A stretch of 64,000 bases of DNA from Nocardiopsis sp. NRRL B-16309. Lineage in GTDB: Bacteria > Actinomycetota > Actinomycetes > Streptosporangiales > Streptosporangiaceae. Positions 1-7,859 of this stretch are shown here, one piece after another (the stretch's first letter is position 1; the number at the start of each line of letters is the position of its first letter). The notes under the pieces were generated by a model. It did not search any database, had not been told where the DNA came from, and saw only the letters and a program-made list of their open reading frames with translations. The stretch lies in assembly GCF_001279585.1 (NCBI RefSeq), contig NZ_LGEC01000002.1, positions 261,584 to 325,583 of the forward strand, written 5' to 3'. Made by a program: the position numbers and the translations under genes.

Positions 1-114
1 GGACATATGGACTTCTCGCGCGCGGTGGCGTACGCAGGAGGTGCGGAGCGTGTCCGGGGCTCCACCTCGACCCGCGGGGCCCACACCGACGACGGGATGA
101 GGGAACTGCGATGA
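1..114 (+). CDS. 3' end of an unidentified upstream gene (partial)
   Basis: Frame 1 is open from the window edge and stops with TGA at 112-114. The stop overlaps the ATG at 111 of the next gene as ATGA, the usual sign of translational coupling in actinobacteria. Only 37 codons are visible, rich in Arg, Gly and Thr, and no family can be assigned. The overlap is the main reason to think it is coding. Confidence 0.4.
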   Translation, partial: GHMDFSRAVAYAGGAERVRGSTSTRGAHTDDGMRELR

Positions 115-776
115 CGCAGGCGTGGATGTCGGCCGCCGAGAGGATCCAGGGCCGGGCCACGGTGGCTCCGCCGGGACGCGGCGCGCCGCGTGCCGTGTGG
201 AGCGTGACCGGGTCCGACCCAGCCACTCGGTCGGCCGGCCAGGAGGCCCGGCGGCTGGTGGAACGGCACCGCGAGACCCATCTCGTCTGGAACCCCCTGA
301 CCGGGGAGATCGTGCAGCTGCTGCCCGCCACCCGGCGCGGCCGGATCGACCTCGGCGGCACCCACCAGTACGAACAGCACGTCGACCACGGTCTGGAGGG
401 GCGCGTGTGCCTGGTGGTCGCGGTGGTCGCCCGCCCGGAGGCCCCCTTCACCGACGGCCCGATGCGCGGCCTGGAGCCGGTGCTGGCCTGGCTGGACGCC
501 TGGGGGGTGGAGCGGCGGTGGAACGGTGCGCTCCCGGGCGCACCGCCGGAAGCGGGGACCCCCGACGAGGCCTCCGCCCGCGCCTGGAGCCGCGGCGGGC
601 ACTTCGGCCAGGACCACGTGCCCGGCGCCGGCGCGACCGGACCCGGCCACGTCGAGCCCGCCCGCCTGCTGGGCCCGTCCCCGCGCGTCGGGAGGGACAC
701 CGCCGCCGACCAGGCAGGAGGGCCTTTCGAGTCCACGACCGCCTCGAACGACTACCAACCGTCCGCAATCGCCTAG
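111..776 (+). CDS. hypothetical protein with N-acetylmuramoyl-amidase-like motif
   Basis: A 221-residue protein. The ATG at 111 has a GAGGG ribosome site 7 nt upstream and overlaps the preceding stop. The middle (about residues 58-135) reads like the fold of actinobacterial PGRP/amidase-type proteins: HLVWNP, a central VVAVVARPEAPFTD strand, then 'VLAWLDAWGVERRW'. Near residue 165 the segment GGHFGQDHVPG...GPGH resembles the amidase signature 'GHxGHxxVPxNxHxDPG' but lacks the Asp normally seen in the last part. It may therefore be a divergent or inactive peptidoglycan-binding relative. No signal peptide is seen. The last 40 residues are low complexity. Family assignment is tentative. Confidence 0.6.
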   Translation: MTQAWMSAAERIQGRATVAPPGRGAPRAVWSVTGSDPATRSAGQEARRLVERHRETHLVWNPLTGEIVQLLPATRRGRIDLGGTHQYEQHVDHGLEGRVCLVVAVVARPEAPFTDGPMRGLEPVLAWLDAWGVERRWNGALPGAPPEAGTPDEASARAWSRGGHFGQDHVPGAGATGPGHVEPARLLGPSPRVGRDTAADQAGGPFESTTASNDYQPSAIA

Positions 777-862
777 ACACGCACGGCCAGGGTCAATGCG
801 CCCGGAACACATCGGGCACGAGGTTTCGGGGATCGCTGGTCAAGCGGAGACCAAAAACCCCT

Positions 863-875
863 TAGTCTGTCGCCC
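863..875 (+). promoter_or_regulatory. -10 element of a probable leaderless transcript
   Basis: TAGTCT at 863-868 lies exactly 7 nt before the ATG at 876, and no Shine-Dalgarno sequence stands before that ATG. In actinobacteria this spacing puts the transcription start at or next to the A of ATG. No convincing -35 hexamer is seen. Confidence 0.5.
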
Positions 876-3005
876 ATGGGTGGATCTATCGAGCCGGGTT
901 GGTATGCGGACCCGCAGGGCGACGCGCAAACGCTCAGATGGTGGAACGGTGACGAGTGGACGCGGCATACCCGTTCACTGAGCGAGCTCCAGGGCGGCGC
1001 CGCGGGCGCCGACGACGAGGAGGCCGCCACCACCTACCTGGGCGGACAGGGCCGGGACGGGTCCGCGACCGAGGTGGACGAGGACGAGCCGGGCACGGTC
1101 CGCCTCGGCCCGTCGGCCTCCGCACCGGCCACCCCCGTGGACGACGAACCCAGCACCATGCGCATCAGCCCGTCCCGGTCACAGGACACGGCCTCGGCAC
1201 CACCCAGCCCCGAGCCGTCGCCCGCGCCCCTGGACGACGAACCCAGCACGATGCGCATCAACCCCTCCTGGTCCCAGGAATCCGCCTCCGCCCCGCGCCC
1301 CCCGGCTCCCCTCCCCGTGGACGACGAACCCAGCACCATGCGGATCGGCCCGTCCGCGCCCCAGCGCGACACCGCCCCGCCCGGCCCCGCCCCGGTGGAC
1401 GAGGAGCCGAGCACGATGCGCATCAGCCCCTCCGCCTGGGGGCAGGGGGCCGACGACGACGAGCCCACCGCCGACATGGGCGGTGCGGGCGGCGTGGGCG
1501 CCACGATGCGCGTGGACCCCGGCGACCTGCCCGGCCGCGGCGGCCGGGACGACGAGCTGCCCACCGCCGACCTGGGCGGGGTCGGCGCGACCATGCGCGT
1601 GAACCCCGGTGACCTCCCCGGCGGAGGCGGGCGGGACGACGAGGTGCCGACCGCCCACTACGGCGACGACGACCTGCCCACGGCCGACCTCGGCGGCGAT
1701 GCCATCGGCGACACCCCGCGCACGGCCGTGTTCGACCCGGGTGCCGCCGGCGACGCGCCGCGCACCGCCGTGTTCGATCCCGACCAGATCGGTGACACCC
1801 CCGGAACCGCGGTGTTCTCCCCCGGCGGCGACGAGGCTCCCCGTACCGCCGTGTTCAACCCTGACGACCCGATGTTCTCCGGCGGTGCCGGGAGCGACGA
1901 GGACGACAAGCCCAAGAGCGGCTTCAAGGGCCTGCTCGGCCAGCTCAAGGAGGGGTGGGCCGACCTCAGCGAAGAGCGTCGCGAGGAGCGCCGCAAGGCC
2001 GAGGAGGAGGCCGCCAGGCAGCGCGAGGAAGAGCGCGTACGCCTGGAGGCCGAGGCCAAGCAGCGCGAGGAGGAGGCCAAGCAGCGCTGGGAGGAGGCCC
2101 GCAAGCGAGCCGAGGAGCAGGGCGAGCAGCCGCCCGGTCCCGCCGGTGCGCCCGGCGACCCCCAGCAGCAGGCCGCCGCCTGGCCCGGCCGGACACCGGA
2201 GCAGCCCGCGCCTGGGCAGCCCGTCCCCGGACAGGCCGTCCCCGGGCAGCCCGCACCCGGGCAGCAGCCGCCGTCGGGACCGCAGCAGGGCTATCAGCCC
2301 CAGCCTCCGGGCCAGACGCCCCCGGGCCAGCCCTCCCCCGGCCTGTCCGCGCCCGGCCAGCAGCCCCCGTCCGGACCGCAGCAGGGCTACCAGCACCCGG
2401 GCGCACCCGGGCAGCCGCCGTCCGGCCCCCAGCAGGCGTTCGGCGCGCCTCCCGGCGCTCCGCCGCAGCACGGCGGGTTCCGGCCCCAGGGACCGCCTCC
2501 CGGCCACCAGCAGCCGCCGACCGGTGGCCAGCAGGGCCACCAGGCGCACCGCCCGCCGCCCGGGTTCCCGCCCCCCGGCGGCTATCCGCCGCCCCAGCAG
2601 CACGGCGGACCGGGCATGGCCGCCGGCCCGCCGCCGCACCACCGCCGCGGTCCGGCGCCCCAGCCGATGGGCCGCCCGCCGCAGGGCCCGCCGCCCGGCT
2701 ACCCGCCCGCGCCCGGCCCCAGGAACGGCCCTCCGGGCGGGCCCCCGCCCGGGCACCCCATGGGCGGACCGCCGCGCCCGCAGTGGGGTCAGCAGGGCCC
2801 GGGCGGACAGCCGCCGCCCCCCGCCCCGCGCCCGCAGCAGCCACCGCCCCGCAAGAAGAAGAAGGGCGGATGCGGCTGCGGCTGCTTCACCCTGCTCGCG
2901 ATCACGGTCGTCATCCTGGCACTGGCCTACCTGCAGGTCTGGGGGGTCTACGACTGGCTGTACGCGATCTTCGACGTCGGTCCGGGCCAGTTCGTCTGGA
3001 ACTGA
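876..3005 (+). CDS. DUF2510 membrane protein with repeated Thr motifs and Pro/Gln-rich region
   Basis: A 709-residue protein. Residues 5-32 form a DUF2510 domain (PGWYADP...LRWWNGDEWT). Residues about 70-330 hold repeats in acidic context: four DDEPSTMRI or DEEPSTMRI units, two GATMRV units and four TAVF units. These give eleven copies of T-x-x-hydrophobic-x-P. Residues 365-410 are a charged Glu/Arg/Lys coiled coil, 415-660 a Pro/Gln/Gly-rich region, then a KKKKGGCGCGC stop and one transmembrane helix near residues 672-692 close to the C-terminus. The N-terminal mass is therefore probably cytoplasmic, with a C-terminal anchor. The -10 at 863 suggests leaderless translation. The gene sits just upstream of orn. 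Function is unknown; a scaffold or multi-site phosphorylation target is an inference from the repeats. Confidence 0.85.
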   Translation: MGGSIEPGWYADPQGDAQTLRWWNGDEWTRHTRSLSELQGGAAGADDEEAATTYLGGQGRDGSATEVDEDEPGTVRLGPSASAPATPVDDEPSTMRISPSRSQDTASAPPSPEPSPAPLDDEPSTMRINPSWSQESASAPRPPAPLPVDDEPSTMRIGPSAPQRDTAPPGPAPVDEEPSTMRISPSAWGQGADDDEPTADMGGAGGVGATMRVDPGDLPGRGGRDDELPTADLGGVGATMRVNPGDLPGGGGRDDEVPTAHYGDDDLPTADLGGDAIGDTPRTAVFDPGAAGDAPRTAVFDPDQIGDTPGTAVFSPGGDEAPRTAVFNPDDPMFSGGAGSDEDDKPKSGFKGLLGQLKEGWADLSEERREERRKAEEEAARQREEERVRLEAEAKQREEEAKQRWEEARKRAEEQGEQPPGPAGAPGDPQQQAAAWPGRTPEQPAPGQPVPGQAVPGQPAPGQQPPSGPQQGYQPQPPGQTPPGQPSPGLSAPGQQPPSGPQQGYQHPGAPGQPPSGPQQAFGAPPGAPPQHGGFRPQGPPPGHQQPPTGGQQGHQAHRPPPGFPPPGGYPPPQQHGGPGMAAGPPPHHRRGPAPQPMGRPPQGPPPGYPPAPGPRNGPPGGPPPGHPMGGPPRPQWGQQGPGGQPPPPAPRPQQPPPRKKKKGGCGCGCFTLLAITVVILALAYLQVWGVYDWLYAIFDVGPGQFVWN

Positions 3006-3080
3006 TCCGCGTTATCCGGAGTGCGTCCGGGCCCGTGCCCGGCCGCACTCCGGCCATCCCCAGCAGTCCCCGGCACGCCG

Positions 3081-3093
3081 TAGGGTGACCGGT
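3081..3093 (+). promoter_or_regulatory. -10 element of orn, leaderless type
   Basis: TAGGGT at 3081-3086 is followed by 7 nt and then the orn ATG at 3094. No purine-rich ribosome site precedes the ATG. This is the typical arrangement for leaderless actinobacterial mRNAs. A -35 is not clear. Confidence 0.55.
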
Positions 3094-3744
3094 ATGAACG
3101 ACTGTCTGGTGTGGATCGACTGCGAGATGACGGGGCTCGACCTCGAGAACGACGCGCTGATCGAGGTGGCCTGTCTGGTCACCGACGGTGAGCTCAACAT
3201 CCTCGACGAGGGTGTCGACCTCGTGGTCAAGCCACCGCAGGCGGCGCTGGACCAGATGGGCGACTTCGTCCGCGACATGCACACCTCGTCGGGCCTGTTG
3301 GAGCAGCTGGACCAGGGCATCTCCCTCAAGGAGGCCGAGGACCAGGTCCTGGAGCACATCCGCCGGTACGTCACCGAGCCCCGCAAGGTCCCCCTGTGCG
3401 GCAACTCGATCGCCACCGACCGCACCTTCATCGCGCGCGACATGAAGCTCCTCGACGCCTTCCTGCACTACCGGATGGTCGACGTGTCCTCGATCAAGGA
3501 GCTGCTGCGCCGCTGGTACCCGCGCGTGTACTACGCGAGCCCGGACAAGAACGGCGGGCACCGCGCCCTCGCCGACATCACGGAGAGCATCAAGGAGCTG
3601 CGCTACTACCGTGCCGCCGCCTTCGTGCCCGAGCCCGGCCCGAGCACCACCACGGCCCGCGCGATCGCCGCCGAGGTCATGGCCGGAGGCACTGGCCGGG
3701 AGGCCCGTGAGAAGGCCGCCACACCGGACGGGCCCGAAAACTGA
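3094..3744 (+). CDS. orn: oligoribonuclease (DEDDh 3'-5' exoribonuclease)
   Basis: This 216-residue cytoplasmic enzyme degrades 2-5 nt RNA products (including pGpG in c-di-GMP users) to mononucleotides. The start WIDCEMTGLD carries the first catalytic Asp and Glu (D9, E11). SIATDRTFIARDM supplies the next Asp and GGHRALADI near residue 155 gives the catalytic His and last Asp. Length is slightly above the usual 180-200 because of a tail of about 25 residues. The frame is open far upstream, inside the previous gene; ATG 3094 was chosen because homology begins there and a -10 lies 7 nt before it. tRNA-His follows. Confidence 0.95.
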   Translation: MNDCLVWIDCEMTGLDLENDALIEVACLVTDGELNILDEGVDLVVKPPQAALDQMGDFVRDMHTSSGLLEQLDQGISLKEAEDQVLEHIRRYVTEPRKVPLCGNSIATDRTFIARDMKLLDAFLHYRMVDVSSIKELLRRWYPRVYYASPDKNGGHRALADITESIKELRYYRAAAFVPEPGPSTTTARAIAAEVMAGGTGREAREKAATPDGPEN

Positions 3745-3811
3745 TCGAAGCACTCCTCCGAGTCCGCTAAGCTTTCATACGTACGCAGGGCCGCGAGGCC
3801 AGGCGCACGTG

Positions 3812-3887
3812 GTGGGTGTAGCTCAGCCGGTAGAGCACTTGGTTGTGGTCCAAGAAGTCGCGGGTTCAAGTCCCGTCACTCACCCCA
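3812..3887 (+). tRNA. tRNA-His (GTG anticodon)
   Basis: A full cloverleaf is visible. The acceptor stem GTGGGTG pairs with CACTCAC (one G-U), the D arm is GCTC/GAGC, the anticodon arm CTTGG-TTGTGGT-CCAAG carries GTG, and the T arm is CGGG-TTCAAGT-CCCG. Discriminator C is at 3884 and CCA is encoded at 3885-3887. G at 3811 can serve as the His-specific G-1 opposite C73. The 3' end is a common integration target, which fits the island that follows. Confidence 0.97.
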
Positions 3888-3894
3888 GAGGCTT

Positions 3895-3936
3895 AAGCCC
3901 CTGACCAGCGCAAACGCGCAGCGGTCAGGGGCTTTT
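3895..3936 (+). terminator. intrinsic terminator after tRNA-His
   Basis: A perfect 12-bp stem (AAGCCCCTGACC at 3895-3906 with GGTCAGGGGCTT at 3923-3934) is followed by TTTT. It starts 8 nt after the tRNA CCA. Confidence 0.9.
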
Positions 3937-3948
3937 GCGTTGCCGGGG

Positions 3949-4045
3949 GTGCACCAGCGGGTGCACGGGGGTGAAGATTTGCCCGGTGAGTGTGCACCAC
4001 CCATCCCGTCACTCACTCCTCGGGTGGGGGTGCACCCGGGTGCAC
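3949..4045 (+). repeat. cluster of five GTGCAC palindromes
   Basis: GTGCAC occurs at 3949, 3961, 3992, 4030 and 4040, three copies extended to GGGTGCAC or GTGCACCC. They lie between the tRNA terminator and the AbiE module, in about 100 bp without a gene. They may be protein-binding sites or the arm region of an old integration site. Confidence 0.5.
4004..4016 (+). repeat. partial copy of the tRNA-His 3' end (possible att scar)
   Basis: TCCCGTCACTCAC at 4004-4016 is identical to positions 3871-3883 of the tRNA gene (T-arm 3' side plus acceptor strand), and the following CC also matches after one change. It lies 133 bp downstream in the same direction. Such short direct repeats are what site-specific integration into a tRNA 3' end leaves behind. 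Confidence 0.4.
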
Positions 4046-4237
4046 GAAGCGGCCACGGTTCGGCGCCGAACCCCCGCAACCCGGGCATCCTGGTCATCAG
4101 TGGATGGGACGGACACCCCCACTGACCTGTGGAAGGATCGTCGAGAACCCTCTCCGATCTCCTTCGCCTCAGCCCCACCCAATCGATGATCCACGCATCG
4201 ACCGTCCAGGCCAGGCACCTGCCTTGTGGAACAGAAC

Positions 4238-4263
4238 GTATACAGATGACGTTACCTGTACAC
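4238..4263 (+). promoter_or_regulatory. inverted repeat upstream of abiEi, candidate autoregulatory operator
   Basis: GTATACAG (4238-4245) and CTGTACAC (4256-4263) are inverted arms matching at 7 of 8 positions, separated by 10 nt. The second arm ends 10 nt before the AbiEi ATG. AbiEi antitoxins are known to repress their own operon by binding inverted repeats near the promoter. Confidence 0.45.
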
Positions 4264-4273
4264 GGAACGGATC

Positions 4274-4846
4274 ATGGAGGTGGCCGCCTTGGAGATTCTG
4301 CGCCCCAAGCAGACACCCGACCTCGGCATGTCCAAGAGCACCCTGTACCGCGCCGCCCACGACGGAACCTACGAGCGCATCGCACGAGGCATCTACCGCG
4401 CCACCGACGCCCCGGCCGCGGACTGGGACTGGATCGAAGCAGCGACCCGCCGGCCCGAGGCAACCATCTGCCTCATCTCCGCGCTGGCCCACCATGACCT
4501 GACCGACGCCATCCCGGACGCCCTTGACATCGCGATCCCGCGCGGCACCCGCATCCCTGCGACCCAGGCCGCGATCAAGTGGCACGTGCTCGCGAAGCAG
4601 ACCTTCGACCTCGGTCGCTCCGAGATCCCCATCCCAGGGTCGGATCTGCGCATCGGTATCTACTCGCCCGAGCGCAGCATCGCGGACGCGTTCCGACTCC
4701 GAGGCGACCTCGGATACGAGCTAGGGAGGGACGCCCTGCGCGAATGGCTCCGCCGTGGCGGCAAACCCGCACACCTGATGTCGATCGCCGCCCGCCTCCC
4801 CCGAGCCAAGGGCCCGGTCCTGCACGCGCTGGAGGTGCTCACGTGA
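4274..4846 (+). CDS. abiEi: type IV toxin-antitoxin AbiEi-family antitoxin / transcriptional repressor
   Basis: A 190-residue protein with an N-terminal winged helix (SKSTLYRAAHDGTYERIARGIYRA) followed by the AbiEi C-terminal domain (AIPRGTRIP, a central W-H strand, then YSPERSIADAFRLR and a helical tail). AbiEi counteracts the AbiEii nucleotidyltransferase toxin and represses the operon. ATG 4274 fits the operator placement; a TTG at 4289 with GGAGG 8 nt upstream is an alternative start. Its stop overlaps the next start as GTGA, so the two are translationally coupled. The toxin gene is truncated, which leaves an apparently intact antitoxin without a full partner. Confidence 0.85.
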   Translation: MEVAALEILRPKQTPDLGMSKSTLYRAAHDGTYERIARGIYRATDAPAADWDWIEAATRRPEATICLISALAHHDLTDAIPDALDIAIPRGTRIPATQAAIKWHVLAKQTFDLGRSEIPIPGSDLRIGIYSPERSIADAFRLRGDLGYELGRDALREWLRRGGKPAHLMSIAARLPRAKGPVLHALEVLT

Positions 4847-5181
4847 CCAGCGGCTATGAGGCGTTCCAGCAGATCCAGAGGAAGGCGAGGTCGGTCGCGG
4901 CCAGGGAAGGCAGACCCGTACCGACCGCCGTGTACCTCACCAGGCATGCGCTCAAATCCTTCCTCGGCCGGCTGACCCGCACCGAGCACAAGGACGACTT
5001 CGTGTTGAAGGGCGGCATCCTCCTCGCCGTCTACGCGGTTCGTCGTCCGACCAAGGACGTCGACGCGGAGGCGATCAGGACCACGGTCACACCTGAGGTC
5101 ATCACGCAAGTCATCCGTGACGTGGCCGAAGTCCAAGGCCAGGGCACCGCCAACACGAAGGCATCGACCACCGGCATCTAG
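4843..5181 (+). pseudogene. abiEii: truncated AbiEii/AbiGii nucleotidyltransferase toxin
   Basis: The GTG at 4843 overlaps the abiEi stop. The 112 residues show the start of a DUF1814 nucleotidyltransferase: helical N-terminus, LKGGILLAVY and RPTKDVDAEA, which carry the GG and DxD motifs. The family is normally about 250-300 residues and continues with a substrate-binding domain. Here homology-like sequence fades after 'IRDVAEV' and a TAG ends the frame at 5181. The following sequence in other frames does not restore the family, so a deletion junction is more likely than a single frameshift. The product is probably inactive. Confidence 0.7.
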
Positions 5182-5204
5182 CGAGAGCCGGGGGCACGGA
5201 CTGA

Positions 5205-5483
5205 CCACCCTTCGACACCCACGCCGGCGCCCACACCTTCCGTCTTCACGTCGAATCCGCCGGCCACCAGTGGCCCGGGAACTGGATACGGCGCCGAGGC
5301 CGGGCCCGAGGGTGGGTCCCAGGACACTGCTGGATCAAGACGGACGAAGACGACGAACCCGAGGCCGAGCCGGTGCCGTTCGCCGACTACGCCCGCGACC
5401 TGGACATCCACCTGATCCCCCGCTTCGGGAAGGTGAACCTGCGCGACTCTGCCCAGCTCAAGTCCGAGGACGAACGAGGCTGA
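5205..5483 (+). pseudogene. orphan 3' gene fragment, possibly a tyrosine-integrase core-binding domain
   Basis: A 92-codon open stretch runs from an in-frame TGA at 5202 to TGA 5483, with good codon bias but no start codon at its head. The C-terminal part FADYARDLDIHLIPRFGKVNL resembles the 'xSYxxxLxxHIxPxxGxxxL' pattern of the SAM-like core-binding domain of phage integrases. The upstream part has a GHCWIKTDED segment. It is in a different frame from the AbiEii fragment and begins about 20 nt after its stop, as if two broken genes had been joined. An integrase next to a tRNA would be natural, but the assignment is weak. Confidence 0.35.
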
Positions 5484-6008
5484 GGCAACCAACTGCGCAC
5501 CGGGGTTCCCGACCCCGCGGCCCCCACACAGGACCAGCACACCCAGCCGGGGCCGCAAGTAGGGAACCTGGCCGGCACTCGTCGGGAGGCGAGTCCGCGC
5601 AGCAAGGCGACGAGGTTGACGACCCGCCTCACCGCGCAGATGATCTCCACTGCCCTCGCCATGCGGGCAACTCGCAGGCTCATCGCACGAACACGATGCA
5701 GGACGAACCGAGCCGACCCACACGGAATCTGCAAAAGGTGACCGGGTCAGCACCGATTCCGCTGGTATCTTGCGACGGCGGTTACTGTCCACCTCATCCA
5801 GGGGGCAGCCGGCCACCCGCACGCACCCATCCGTGTTCGCTTCCCCTGCTTGGAGCATTCTCCCCTGGCCCGCAGCGGCATCGAATCCTCGTGGGGAACG
5901 ACGCCGCTACGGCCTGTATGACACCGTGTTCGCCGCCGACGACGCAAGCACGTGGCCCAGCCACCGCGGACACCAGCCCGAGCCCGCGCCGACAAGAGGT
6001 CCCCCCGC
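5484..6008. other. 525-bp gap, decayed sequence
   Basis: No convincing gene is present on either strand; the open frames here have poor codon bias. Sequence around 5690-5790 is less GC-rich than its surroundings. The gap separates the broken AbiE/integrase remnants from the intact DUF262 gene and looks like decayed mobile DNA. Confidence 0.5.
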
Positions 6009-7787
6009 ATGTCCTTCCAGACTCCCCTCAGCATCGAAGAGATGCTCACCACCGTCCACAAGCACGAGTACCTGATGCCCGCGATCCAGCGTGAGTTCGT
6101 CTGGAACGCCGATCAGATCACCAAGCTCGTCGACAGCCTGATGCGCGGGTACCCCGTCGGCTCGTTCCTGCTGTGGAAGGTCGAGCCCGAGACCGCACAG
6201 TCGTACACCTTCTATGAGTTCCTGACGAACTACCACGAACGCGACAAGCCCTACGCGGACAAGGCCACTCTTCCCAGCGGCAGCGGCACCACCGCCGTTC
6301 TCGACGGACAGCAGCGCCTCACCGCCATGAACATCGCGCTGTACGGCAGTTTCGCGGAGAAGAAGAAGTACGCGTGGTGGAACAGCGCCGACGCCTTCCC
6401 CGTCAAGCGGCTCTACCTCAACCTCGTCGACGCTCCCGAGGACGAGGAGCTGGGGATCAAGTACGACCTGCGCTTCCTGACCGACCAGGACGCCGCACCC
6501 GGGGAGGGCGAGGTGCACAAGTGGTTCCGTGTCGGGGCGGTACTCGACCTCGCCGACTCGGGGCCCGGGATCATGGGGGAACTGGAGCAGCGAGGCTGTC
6601 TCGGCTCAGCCGATGCGTTTCGGCGACTGTACGACCTCTACCAGGCGGTACGGGAGCTGAAGCCGATGAACTATTTCCTGGTCACCGACCAGGACCCCGA
6701 CAAGGTGCTGGAGATCTTCGTTCGGGTCAACAGCGGCGGCACCACCCTCTCCTACTCCGATCTGCTGATGTCGATGGCCACGAACCAGTGGAAGGAACTC
6801 GACGCTCGTGAGGAGGTCCGCTCACTGGTGAGCGAGATCAACAACAACGCGGGTCGGCAGTTCTCCTTCTCCAAGGACGTGGTGTTGAAGACCGCGTTGA
6901 CCATCACCGCCGTTGACATGAAGTTCAAGGTCACCAACTTCACACAGACCAACATGGCGAAGGTGGAGGCGGCCTGGCCGGAGATCAAAGGGGCGCTCCT
7001 TCGCGCGGCGACCCTGCTCCAGCAGTTCGGCTACAGCGAACGCAACCTCACCGCCCACAGCGTTATCACGCCGATCGCGTACTACCTGCACCTGCGCGGC
7101 GCGGGCGACTCCTACCTCGACTCGACCGCGGACGCCGCCGACCGGCTCGCACTGCAGCGGTGGGTCACCCGCTCACTCATCAAGCGCGGCGTCTGGGGTT
7201 CGGGGCTCGACACCCTGCTCACGCGTATCCGCGATGTGCTGAGCGCCAACACCACAGGCGTCTTCCCCGTTGCCGCGGTCGAGGAGGCGATGGCCGCGGT
7301 CGGGAAAAGCCTCACCTTCGACAACAGCGAGATCGACGAGCTGCTCAATCTGAAGTACGCCGGACGGCGCACCTTCTCCGTGCTGTCGGTGCTGTACCCG
7401 GGCCTGGACCTGAGCAAGCTGTTCCACGAGGACCACATCTTCCCGAAATCCCGTTTCACGAAGAAGAAGCTCACCGAAGCCGGGATACCTCTCGACGAGA
7501 TCGACGACTACCTGGCAGCGGTGAACCTGCTGCCCAATCTCCAACTGCTCGCCGGAACCGCCAACATCGAGAAACAGGATTCTCTCCCCGAAGACTGGAT
7601 CGGGATCGCGTTCCCCAGCCAGGACAAGCGCGCCACCTACCTCTCGGAGAACGACCTCGACGGCGTACCGCTCGGCATGAACGAATTCACCGCGTTCTTC
7701 GAGCAGCGCAAGCAGCGGATCCGTACACGCCTCATCGCCGCTCTCGGAGCGACTCCCGACGTCCCGGGCGAGGAGACTCCCGCGTAG
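6009..7787 (+). CDS. DUF262 (GmrS-like ParB/Srx fold) and HNH-type nuclease protein
   Basis: A 592-residue single polypeptide. The N-terminal DUF262 domain has IQREFVW near residue 21, a 'SLMRGYPVGSFLLW' segment and the nucleotide-binding DGQQR motif at residue 99. The centre includes a VNSGGTTLSYSDLLMS helix. The C-terminal part has an HNH-like motif HEDHIFPKSRF near residue 473, as in DUF1524-type endonucleases. Proteins of this build (GmrSD and relatives) restrict incoming, often modified, phage DNA. ATG 6009 was chosen for AGAGG about 7 nt upstream; the frame is open to 5952. Placement after a tRNA with AbiE remnants supports a defence role. Substrate is unknown. Confidence 0.85.
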   Translation: MSFQTPLSIEEMLTTVHKHEYLMPAIQREFVWNADQITKLVDSLMRGYPVGSFLLWKVEPETAQSYTFYEFLTNYHERDKPYADKATLPSGSGTTAVLDGQQRLTAMNIALYGSFAEKKKYAWWNSADAFPVKRLYLNLVDAPEDEELGIKYDLRFLTDQDAAPGEGEVHKWFRVGAVLDLADSGPGIMGELEQRGCLGSADAFRRLYDLYQAVRELKPMNYFLVTDQDPDKVLEIFVRVNSGGTTLSYSDLLMSMATNQWKELDAREEVRSLVSEINNNAGRQFSFSKDVVLKTALTITAVDMKFKVTNFTQTNMAKVEAAWPEIKGALLRAATLLQQFGYSERNLTAHSVITPIAYYLHLRGAGDSYLDSTADAADRLALQRWVTRSLIKRGVWGSGLDTLLTRIRDVLSANTTGVFPVAAVEEAMAAVGKSLTFDNSEIDELLNLKYAGRRTFSVLSVLYPGLDLSKLFHEDHIFPKSRFTKKKLTEAGIPLDEIDDYLAAVNLLPNLQLLAGTANIEKQDSLPEDWIGIAFPSQDKRATYLSENDLDGVPLGMNEFTAFFEQRKQRIRTRLIAALGATPDVPGEETPA

Positions 7788-7859
7788 AGGCGGGTCCGCC
7801 GCCATGAGACGGTGATTGATCAGCCGGTCCGTTCGTACGGCGGGCAGAGCCGGACGCGG

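Noticed and set aside
1179..2756. 525-residue minus-strand frame opposite the DUF2510 gene
   Set aside because: Shadow of a GC-rich repeat gene; composition is Gly/Arg/Ala with no domain, while the plus strand has DUF2510 and clean repeats.
5178..5858. 226-residue minus-strand frame over the island remnants
   Set aside because: Covers two broken plus-strand genes and a gap; no family motif and no ribosome site.
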